Assembly: GCA_017453765.1 (NCBI GenBank)
Contig: JAFTEG010000420.1
Span: 1-6,736 of the forward strand
Direction of reading: 5' to 3'
Length of the DNA: 6,736 bases
Origin: Selenomonadaceae bacterium
GTDB lineage: Bacteria > Bacillota > Negativicutes > Selenomonadales > Selenomonadaceae
Shown here: positions 1 through 4,954 of the stretch, one piece after another
Position numbering within the stretch: the first letter of the stretch is position 1
How the letters are laid out: every line of letters starts with the position of its first letter
The notes under the pieces: generated by a model
What the model was told of the DNA's origin: nothing
Database searches by the model: none
The model's input: only the letters and a program-made list of their open reading frames with translations
Made by a program: the position numbers and the translations under genes

Positions 1-739
1 CAAGAGAGTCCGCCACAATTCGCACGGGATTTTTTCCGCCTTCAATTCGCGCCGTCAAGCTTGGATTGTCCGCCAAAACCGTATTAATGCCGACCATTAT
101 GCCCGCGTTAATGTCGCGCAGTTTGTGTACAAAATTTCTGGACTCTTCGCAACTTATCCATTGAGATTGACCGCCTACCGTCGCAATTTTTCCGTCCAAT
201 GACGCGGCAAATTTCAGCGTCACGAACGGCAAATTTTTTGTCACCCATTTAAAAAAGACTTCATTTAATTTCTGCGCGGCGTCTTGCAAAATTCCGACGT
301 CAACGGCAATTCCGGCGTCACGCAGAATTTTAATGCCGCGTCCCGCAACTTTTGGATTAGGATCCACCGTCGCGGCAACAACACGCTTAATCTTCGCGTC
401 GATGATTTTATTCACGCAAGGCGGCGTACGTCCGAAATGTGAGCAGGGCTCCAACGTCACGTAAAGCGTCGCGCCTTCGGCAAGTTCGCCCGCCATGTTA
501 AGCGCGTGTACTTCTGCGTGCGGCGTACCTGCCTGCCGGTGCCAACCCGCCGCAATTATCCTGCCGTCATTCACTACAACCGCGCCTACCAACGGATTCG
601 GCGCCGTGCGTCCGACGGCATTTTTCGCAAGCTTTAATGCCTCCGCCATAAAAATTTCGTCAGCCGTCAGATTTAAATTCGCCGTCAGATTTAAATTAGC
701 CGTAACATTTTTTTCCGCCGTAAGATTTAAATTCGTCAT
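1..739 (-). CDS. ribD: RibD, riboflavin biosynthesis deaminase/reductase (partial, 3' end missing)
   Basis: Bifunctional cytoplasmic enzyme of riboflavin synthesis. It deaminates 2,5-diamino-6-ribosylamino-4(3H)-pyrimidinone 5'-phosphate and then reduces the ribosyl side chain with NADPH. The first 246 residues are visible; the frame is open through position 1. The deaminase domain shows HAE at 74-76 (zinc ligand His74, catalytic Glu76) and the zinc motif EPCSHFGRTPPC at 97-108 (Cys99, Cys108). The reductase domain begins near 171 (VTLKFAASLDGKIAT, then DNPSLTAR). Family members normally begin close to what is residue 27 here. The extra 26 residues are MT plus four hexapeptides (NLNLTA, EKNVTA, NLNLTA, NLNLTA). 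I keep the ATG at 739 because AGGAG (749-753) lies 9 nt upstream, whereas the internal ATG at 649 has no SD. A terminator lies just upstream, and the 79-nt leader is too short for a complete FMN riboswitch. Other rib genes may follow beyond the left edge. Confidence 0.95.
   Translation of the reverse strand, partial: MTNLNLTAEKNVTANLNLTANLNLTADEIFMAEALKLAKNAVGRTAPNPLVGAVVVNDGRIIAAGWHRQAGTPHAEVHALNMAGELAEGATLYVTLEPCSHFGRTPPCVNKIIDAKIKRVVAATVDPNPKVAGRGIKILRDAGIAVDVGILQDAAQKLNEVFFKWVTKNLPFVTLKFAASLDGKIATVGGQSQWISCEESRNFVHKLRDINAGIMVGINTVLADNPSLTARIEGGKNPVRIVADSL
666..737. repeat. 18-bp tandem repeat, four units, inside the ribD 5' end
   Basis: Four consecutive 18-bp units begin at 666, 684, 702 and 720. 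Units 1 and 2 differ at two positions (gtcagatttaaattcgcc and gtcagatttaaattagcc), unit 4 is close to them, and unit 3 is the most diverged. Because 18 is a multiple of three, the array stays in frame and encodes the hexapeptides NLNLTA/EKNVTA at residues 3-26 of RibD. A 16/18 copy of the unit is found at 4928-4945. Confidence 0.9.
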
Positions 740-756
740 AAAATTTTACTCCTTGC

Positions 757-789
757 ACAAAAAAAATCGTCAGCCGGTGACTAACGATT
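757..789 (-). terminator. Rho-independent terminator between the 167-residue gene and ribD
   Basis: Read on the minus strand, 789-779 pairs with 775-765 as an 11-bp stem (two T-G wobbles) around a three-base ACC loop, followed directly by a run of six T (764-759). The wobbles pair properly only in minus-strand RNA, which fits termination of the upstream three-gene cluster. The structure also lies in the leader of ribD, so partial readthrough or attenuation controlling ribD is possible. No separate ribD promoter is obvious after it. Confidence 0.8.
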
Positions 790-818
790 CAACGGTTTAA
801 TTATTTTAAGCTTTACTT

Positions 819-1322
819 TTATTTAGTGTCGCTGGTTTCAGTTTCTTTGGAAAGGCTGACTTCGGAAATTGCGGCAACGGGTTCTTGAGCCGGTTCAATA
901 ACTTTTTCAGCGTTTGCAACTTTTTCAGTCGTTGCAGGTTTTTCTGAAGACTCCGCCTCAATCGGAAATTCAGCAACTTGCAAACTTGCCATTGTCTTAA
1001 TCAAGCTGTCTTCCAAAAGGGTAATGTCACGCGGACCGCTTTCATTGGCGATTTTGTGCCAGCTGCCTTCTTCGTCGCGGAAGTACATTTCAAATTCCAG
1101 CTGAAAATGACCTTCGTCGAGATACTTGACGTAAAACTTGCCGCCGCCGTATTCCATACCTTTTTCTTCGTACTTTTTGATAAGCTTACGAAAACGCGGG
1201 AAGGTAATTTGTTTAATGTCTTCAAGCTCCATGTTGGGGCGCAAAATATCTTTGAAAAAATCTTTCACAGTTTCGACCGTCGTTTTGACTGCCATACCGA
1301 GAGATTCTTTTGTAATTGCCAT
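819..1322 (-). CDS. Conserved-looking hypothetical protein, 167 aa, acidic C-terminal tail
   Basis: I do not recognise a family. There is no signal peptide or membrane span, so it is probably cytoplasmic or peripheral. Residues 1-30 look helical and amphipathic (VKTTVETVKDFFKDIL). Residues 31-115 form a charged, mixed helix/strand region, with a basic helix at 42-52 (FPRFRKLIKKYEE) followed by alternating strand-like segments (KFYVKYL, HFQLEFEMYF). Residues 120-167 are a low-complexity Glu/Ala/Pro/Ser/Thr tail, probably disordered. The start is secure: GGAGG (1331-1335) lies 8 nt before the ATG. It begins 15 nt after the stop of the membrane-protein gene, so the two are very likely co-transcribed. 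The segment YFRDEEGSWHK (80-90) resembles YYKENGKWIE of that neighbour, which hints at related folds. A strong terminator follows. Confidence 0.8.
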   Translation of the reverse strand: MAITKESLGMAVKTTVETVKDFFKDILRPNMELEDIKQITFPRFRKLIKKYEEKGMEYGGGKFYVKYLDEGHFQLEFEMYFRDEEGSWHKIANESGPRDITLLEDSLIKTMASLQVAEFPIEAESSEKPATTEKVANAEKVIEPAQEPVAAISEVSLSKETETSDTK

Positions 1323-1337
1323 TTAAATCACCTCCGC

Positions 1338-1685
1338 TTAAATCGTAAGTTCCAATTCTTTCTGATAACGTTCGGTAACGTCGGTTTCTTTCGCTGACAA
1401 GCCTTCCTTCGCCCAAGCCGGTACCTGCGATTCGTCAATTTCGCGCGTCGTAGTTTTTTCAATCCACTTGCCGTTTTCTTTGTAGTAAAGGCGGTGAACG
1501 AGGGACAAAACGCCGTCTTGCACGCTTGAAAACATTTTTGCCGCGTAATCGACTATGCCGGTGCTTTTAAGCGCTTCTTGAATTTTCGGCAGAAATTCTT
1601 GCAACCACGCGGTAATTTGTTCCCACTTTTCGTAGACCATAAAGCCGCCTACAATGGCTCCCAATCCGAGTAATACCGGAATCAT
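1338..1685 (-). CDS. Small single-span membrane protein of unknown function, 115 aa
   Basis: No family recognised. Residues 1-17 (MIPVLLGLGAIVGGFMV) form a hydrophobic, glycine-containing span directly at the N-terminus, followed by YEKWEQITAWLQEFLPKIQEAL, which looks like an amphipathic helix at the membrane surface. The rest (46-115) is soluble and charged, and includes YYKENGKWIE (67-76), TTTREIDESQVPAWA (78-92) and an acidic C-terminal helix. The frame can be opened five codons earlier at a TTG (1700), but that TTG overlaps the SD itself: GGAGG (1694-1698) sits 8 nt before the ATG at 1685, so I choose the ATG. It lies between the secreted protein upstream and the 167-residue protein 15 nt downstream, apparently in one transcription unit. 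A bitopic anchor for its neighbours is a guess only. Confidence 0.75.
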   Translation of the reverse strand: MIPVLLGLGAIVGGFMVYEKWEQITAWLQEFLPKIQEALKSTGIVDYAAKMFSSVQDGVLSLVHRLYYKENGKWIEKTTTREIDESQVPAWAKEGLSAKETDVTERYQKELELTI

Positions 1686-1693
1686 TAATCCAA

Positions 1694-1698
1694 CCTCC
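1694..1698 (-). promoter_or_regulatory. Shine-Dalgarno site that fixes the start of the 115-aa gene
   Basis: GGAGG on the minus strand, 8 nt from the ATG at 1685. A TTG four residues upstream of the internal Met in protein order overlaps this site, so it cannot be the translation start served by it. Confidence 0.75.
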
Positions 1699-1722
1699 AA
1701 TAAATTTTAATATTATAAAAAA

Positions 1723-1750
1723 AACTCTTAACTCCTAACTCTTAACTCTT
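1723..1750. repeat. Four-copy heptamer tandem repeat after the secreted-protein gene
   Basis: Plus-strand units are aactctt, aactcct, aactctt and aactctt at 1723, 1730, 1737 and 1744, with one mismatch in 28 bases. On the coding (minus) strand this is AAGAGTT/AGGAGTT repeated, starting 2 nt after the TAG stop at 1753. It is followed on the minus strand by a T run and a perfect TATAAT (1717-1712). No matching -35 box is seen, so a promoter for the downstream genes there is only possible. Confidence 0.85.
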
Positions 1751-1752
1751 CA

Positions 1753-2529
1753 CTAACGAATCGAAATTCGCGTGTACTCTTCAAAGAAATCTACAAAAGT
1801 TTCGTGACCCATGTCCGTAGCTTTCCACGTGCCGATAGTCGCCAAAACTTTTTTGTAAATGATTGATTCGATACTGCCGGGAATTAAATCTTCCCAATTT
1901 TTAACGTCGTACGCTCTGCCCGCCTCTGTATTCTGCGGGTGACCTACAACTTCCAATTCGCACAAAAACTGAATTTGTTTTCTTGCGGGACGCAGGTAGT
2001 AATGCTCCAAGACATATTGCTTGCGGTTTAAAACTTCAACGTCGCCGGGATCGTACGAAATATTTTGCTCCCGCGCAGATACAAGCTCGATTGATTCGTA
2101 ATCGTCATTGTATGAATCATCACTGGGAATGCGTTCAACCATACGAATCCAAACATCAGCCATATATTCAGACGAAGTGTAGGGGACGCGTTTCCACGTG
2201 ACGCTTTCCAAATCTAAATAGTAGTTGTAAGTTTCGTCCGAAGTCAGCTTTACAAAACGTGCCTTTTGATAATTTGTACCGGGCTTTCTGTGCTGAAATC
2301 TGTTGCGCTGATTTAAGCGTTGTTGCGTCCTGTCGTAAGTCTGCGCTTTATCGGCATTGTTTGAATTTATGACAGCCGGTTCATTAGAGTTTGAATCTTC
2401 ATCAACGTTCGCGTCGTCGACAATTTCAATATCGGAATCTTGAAAAGGTTGAGTCGCCGCATTTACGTATGAACTGCCCGCCGTCACGGTTAAGGCAAGC
2501 GCACAGATTAAAATTTTTTTCAGGTTCAC
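1753..2529 (-). CDS. Secreted protein of unknown function, 258 aa, possible adhesin-E-like domain
   Basis: Exported by Sec. Residues 1-24 are a typical signal peptide (MNLKKILICALALTVTAGSS, then YVNA) with a likely cut after Ala24 (VNA|AT). There is no lipobox, so a free periplasmic or surface form is expected. Residues 27-88 are Asp/Asn/Gln-rich and probably a disordered linker. Residues 89-258 form the folded domain, rich in aromatic residues: RFVKLTSDETYNYYLDLESV, then ADVWIRMV, then NWEDLIPGSIESIIYKKV. This order (tyrosine-rich strand, 'vWv' strand, 'w..i.PgS..e') reminds me of surface-adhesin protein E-like domains, but this is from memory and weak. The start is the GTG at 2529: GGGG of GGGGTGA (2535-2541) lies 8 nt upstream. 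A GTG at 2538 overlaps that site and would add MNLV-type residues before the Lys-Lys of the signal peptide. It is first in the three-gene cluster and divergent from the RTX-like gene. Confidence 0.75.
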   Translation of the reverse strand: MNLKKILICALALTVTAGSSYVNAATQPFQDSDIEIVDDANVDEDSNSNEPAVINSNNADKAQTYDRTQQRLNQRNRFQHRKPGTNYQKARFVKLTSDETYNYYLDLESVTWKRVPYTSSEYMADVWIRMVERIPSDDSYNDDYESIELVSAREQNISYDPGDVEVLNRKQYVLEHYYLRPARKQIQFLCELEVVGHPQNTEAGRAYDVKNWEDLIPGSIESIIYKKVLATIGTWKATDMGHETFVDFFEEYTRISIR

Positions 2530-2585
2530 TAAATTCACCCCGCGTTATGATTCGCCTTTCAATTTAAAATTCCTTTATATGCGTC

Positions 2586-2613
2586 TTGACGGTAAAAAAA
2601 TCATTGCTAAAAT
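2586..2613 (+). promoter_or_regulatory. Sigma-70-type promoter for the RTX-like gene
   Basis: TTGACG (2586-2591), a 16-bp spacer and TAAAAT (2608-2613), each box one mismatch from consensus, about 41 nt upstream of the ATG. The SD AAAGGGG (2640-2646) is 8 nt before the start. On the opposite strand TATAAA near 2574-2579 could be a -10 box for the divergent secreted-protein gene, but I see no good -35 box for it. Confidence 0.6.
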
Positions 2614-2654
2614 AAAATTATCTGAAAAATTTTTTATAGAAAGGGGTAATTGGT

Positions 2655-3890
2655 ATGAGTTACTTCGGTAGCGGCGTTACGCAAGAATATGGTTATTATT
2701 ACACATATTCCAGCCATGCTCAAATTAAAGGATATAACGGCGGAATGATGCTCACACTTGGAATGAATGATACTTTTGACGGTTCAAATTACATTAATAC
2801 TGTCAATAAAATATTCAATGAACAATTTCCCGTAAGTTTCGGCAGTAGAATAGGCTACGTTGATGTTCCTTACGCTTTATCGGTTATCGGCGATACTTTA
2901 AAAGTAGGTACACTTTACAATGGAGACCTTTGGCCCGAAAGTTATAATGCAAACATTGTGGTAGTTGACGCTTCAAATAATTTGAACAACATGCTTGTCT
3001 CCGGAAACGGGCAAAGCAATTCTGTTATTTCCGGCAGTGGCGCGACAACTGTTTGGGGCGGCTGGGAAGGTAACGATACTTTAAAAGGCAGTGACGCGCA
3101 GAATGTTTTTTGGTACACCGGCGGCGGCGATAACGTCATTGTAAACTTTGCAACTGGGGATCAAGCAGCGTCGGATATTTTAAATTTGTCGGGGCGGCGG
3201 TTTAATGATACTTCCCGCGATGATACCTCAATCGTCTTTAATATGAATGACGGTCATTACATTCACGCACAGACAGGCGCTTCCGATTCTAATGGCGTTA
3301 TTATGTACACGGACGACGGCGCCAACATTCGGAAAATGAAAATTGCGAATGACGCTTCAAGTAGTTTATCGTATGCAAAAGACGTGGATTATTTTAGGTT
3401 TAAGCAGGCAGGCGGTCAAATTGTAGTGACAGGTTCAGAAAATAACGTTTGGCTCGGTGGCGACGCGGGACAATATTTTTATAACGTCACGACTATTAAC
3501 GGCGGTGGAAGTTCCGGTAACAATACGCTTGTCGGCAACACCGATTCAAATTACATCTACGGCGGTGACGGTTATCAAAATCTTTGGGGCGGCTACGGTG
3601 AGAGGACAGATTATCTTATCGGCGGCAACGGCGCTACAACTTTTAAAGTCGGCAAGTATGAAGGCAATGACAACATTTACAGTAATTCCGACGGCGACAC
3701 AGTTTTTCTTTATGATTCAAACTTAAATGACATTGCAAGTGTTAATCAAGTCGGACAGCAAATTTCTGTAAGCTTTAATACCGGATCGACGATTAATGTA
3801 ACAAATGTACAAAATTCAATGCCGGTTTTTCAATTTGCCGACGGTTTTCGTGCTACTTATAATCAATACGAAAACCATTGGCAAGGATAA
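2655..3890 (+). CDS. RTX-like (hemolysin-type) glycine/aspartate repeat protein, 411 aa
   Basis: Probably an extracellular calcium-binding repeat protein. Residues 1-100 are a unique, tyrosine-rich region without a signal peptide. Residues 110-170 and 255-345 are two blocks of degenerate nonapeptide-like repeats of GGxGxDxL type: GGWEGNDTL (135-143), TGGGDNVIVNFATGD (155-169), LGGD and NNTLVGN (267-295), YGGDGYQNLWGGYG (302-315), LIGGNGATTF (321-330) and YEGNDNIYSNSDGD (335-348). Each block is followed by a strand-rich segment, and the protein ends FQFADGFRATYNQYENHW, a C-terminal pattern I associate with RTX-like proteins of Selenomonas relatives. Absence of a Sec signal plus C-terminal repeats is typical of type I secretion, but no ABC transporter, membrane fusion protein or activator acyltransferase is in the window. 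The repeats are poor matches to consensus, so calcium binding may be weak. Toxin activity cannot be claimed. The gene is apparently monocistronic, with its own promoter. Confidence 0.8.
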   Translation: MSYFGSGVTQEYGYYYTYSSHAQIKGYNGGMMLTLGMNDTFDGSNYINTVNKIFNEQFPVSFGSRIGYVDVPYALSVIGDTLKVGTLYNGDLWPESYNANIVVVDASNNLNNMLVSGNGQSNSVISGSGATTVWGGWEGNDTLKGSDAQNVFWYTGGGDNVIVNFATGDQAASDILNLSGRRFNDTSRDDTSIVFNMNDGHYIHAQTGASDSNGVIMYTDDGANIRKMKIANDASSSLSYAKDVDYFRFKQAGGQIVVTGSENNVWLGGDAGQYFYNVTTINGGGSSGNNTLVGNTDSNYIYGGDGYQNLWGGYGERTDYLIGGNGATTFKVGKYEGNDNIYSNSDGDTVFLYDSNLNDIASVNQVGQQISVSFNTGSTINVTNVQNSMPVFQFADGFRATYNQYENHWQG

Positions 3891-3905
3891 GGCATTTTTA
3901 ATATT

Positions 3906-3933
3906 GAATGACGAATTAAGAATCTAGAATGAA
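3906..3933. repeat. Four-copy GAATNNN heptamer repeat after the RTX-like gene
   Basis: Four heptamers in a row, gaatgac, gaattaa, gaatcta and gaatgaa (3906, 3913, 3920, 3927), share GAAT at constant 7-bp spacing, starting 15 nt after the TAA stop. Length and position resemble the heptamer array at 1723-1750. The rest of the 191-nt gap to scpB shows no coding frame. Confidence 0.65.
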
Positions 3934-4027
3934 ACTTCGCGACTCTTTGATTTTGGCAACATTCTTCGGAAGGTTGAAAAATTTCTGCGGCAGGAATTTA
4001 CGCTTGAATAAAGAATTGAATTTTTTC

Positions 4028-4051
4028 ACAGCGCCAAAAACGCTGTATATT
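4028..4051 (+). promoter_or_regulatory. Perfect dyad overlapping a possible scpB promoter
   Basis: ACAGCG (4028-4033) and CGCTGT (4041-4046) are perfect 6-bp inverted arms around a 7-base CCAAAAA loop. The right arm runs into TATATT (4046-4051), a plausible -10 box 30 nt before the scpB ATG, but the -35 region (TTTTCA at 4023-4028) is poor. It could be an operator for a repressor or activator of scpB. Alternatively it is a weak terminator of the RTX-like gene, since the right arm is followed by ATATTTT. Confidence 0.4.
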
Positions 4052-4081
4052 TTAAATCAATGATAAAAGAAGTGTGTTTGA

Positions 4082-4879
4082 ATGTTAGTGGATAAAAAAA
4101 TTGAAGATCGCATTTGTTTCATTGAAATGCAAAATCCCAAGCGTTTTAATGTACTCAGCGAAGATATGTGCAAAGAATTAATCGACGCCATAAAGTACGG
4201 CTACAATAATGAATGCGTCGGCATAATACTGAAAGCGCAGATTAACAGAGGCGTATGGAGCGCGGGACATGACATTCACGAATTACCGCAAGACGGCAGC
4301 GATCCTTTGGCGTTTTACGTGCCTATGGAGCGGTTATTGCGCAAAGTTCAAGATACGCCCATTCCGATTATTGCTTACGTCGAAGGAACAGTTTGGGGCG
4401 GCGCGTGCGACCTTTGCTTATCGTGCGACATGATTGTCAGTTCAAAAAACGCCACCTTCGCAATTACGCCGGCAAAAATCGGCATTCCCTACAATGCGTC
4501 CGGCATCATGCATTTTATAAATCAACTCGGCATGAACAAAGCGCGCGAAATGTTTTTTCTCGGTATGCCGATAACTGCGGAGGACGCGTTAAACGTCGGC
4601 TTGATTAACCGCGTTGCAGAACCGGAAGACCTTGAAAATGTTTTGGAAGAACAATTTCTTAAACCCCTGCGCCGTAACAGCGCCTTGTCTATCAGCGCAA
4701 TCAAGCGGCAATTTCGCATTTTAAGCCGTGCGTCGACAGTCATCAGCGCTGAAAATTTTGAACGCATTAACGCTTACCGCACTTACGTCTATGAAGGCGA
4801 CGACTACAAGGAAGGCATTAACTCTTTCCTTGAAAAACGTCCGCCGCAATATAAAGGTAAGGCGTCCGATTTAGATTAA
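4082..4879 (+). CDS. scpB: Methylmalonyl-CoA decarboxylase, ScpB type (crotonase superfamily), 265 aa
   Basis: Cytoplasmic, biotin-independent enzyme that decarboxylates methylmalonyl-CoA to propionyl-CoA, the last carbon step of succinate-to-propionate conversion. It aligns along its whole length with Escherichia coli ScpB (YgfG, 261 aa) as I remember that sequence. Shared landmarks are SAGHDIHELP (60-69, with His63 matching E. coli His66 in the oxyanion region), VEGTVWGGA (100-108, oxyanion-hole glycines) and TPAKIGIPYN (129-138, where Tyr137 matches E. coli Tyr140). The C-terminal FERINAYRTYVYEGDDYKEGINSFLEKRPP is also close. The Glu pair used by hydratases is not conserved, which argues against a plain enoyl-CoA hydratase. 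The SD is weak (AGAAG, 9 nt before the ATG). It stands alone: no mutase, epimerase or CoA transferase gene is adjacent, unlike the E. coli sbm-argK-scpBC cluster. Confidence 0.85.
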   Translation: MLVDKKIEDRICFIEMQNPKRFNVLSEDMCKELIDAIKYGYNNECVGIILKAQINRGVWSAGHDIHELPQDGSDPLAFYVPMERLLRKVQDTPIPIIAYVEGTVWGGACDLCLSCDMIVSSKNATFAITPAKIGIPYNASGIMHFINQLGMNKAREMFFLGMPITAEDALNVGLINRVAEPEDLENVLEEQFLKPLRRNSALSISAIKRQFRILSRASTVISAENFERINAYRTYVYEGDDYKEGINSFLEKRPPQYKGKASDLD

Positions 4880-4881
4880 CG

Positions 4882-4954
4882 CGGCTTAAATGAGATTAAG
4901 TCAGCGTAACGGCTTGAATCGGCTTAAGTCAGATTTAAATCAGCTTAACGGATT
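4882..4954. repeat. Short interspersed direct and inverted repeats at the scpB/rsmG junction
   Basis: CGGCTT occurs at 4882, 4910 and 4920; TTAAGTCAG at 4896 and 4924; TCAGCGTAACGGCTT (4901-4915) is nearly repeated as TCAGCTTAACGGATT (4940-4954). CTTAA/TTAAG arms (4885-4889, 4896-4900), the palindrome CTTAAG (4923-4928) and GATTTAAATC (4932-4941) add dyad symmetry. The block separates the convergent genes and provides the last codons of rsmG. The repeats may form a weak bidirectional terminator, but no clear GC-rich stem plus T run is present. Confidence 0.6.

Noticed and set aside
495..800. Plus-strand open frame of 101 codons
   Set aside because: Antisense to the well-supported ribD frame; its repetitive C-terminal half (AVRFKF-type) is only the complement of the 18-bp repeat.
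978..1397. Plus-strand open frame of 139 codons opposite the 167-aa gene
   Set aside because: Mirror of the minus-strand genes; no SD and it crosses the boundary between two genes with good SDs.
1712..1717. Internal promoter (perfect TATAAT on the minus strand) for the 115-aa gene
   Set aside because: No acceptable -35 box 16-18 bp upstream; the region there is the heptamer repeat. Kept only as a possibility in the repeat entry.
2655..3890. Calling the RTX-like protein a toxin or hemolysin
   Set aside because: Only calcium-type repeats are seen; there is no pore-forming or enzymatic domain, no acyltransferase neighbour, and many RTX proteins are not toxins.
3891..4081. Possible FNR-like site (TTGAT-TTTG-GCAAC) upstream of scpB
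   Set aside because: The second half does not match ATCAA, so the resemblance is only to one half-site.
4082..4879. Generic enoyl-CoA hydratase
   Set aside because: SAGHDIHELP, VWGGA and PYN with Tyr137 match ScpB specifically, and the hydratase catalytic glutamates are not in place.
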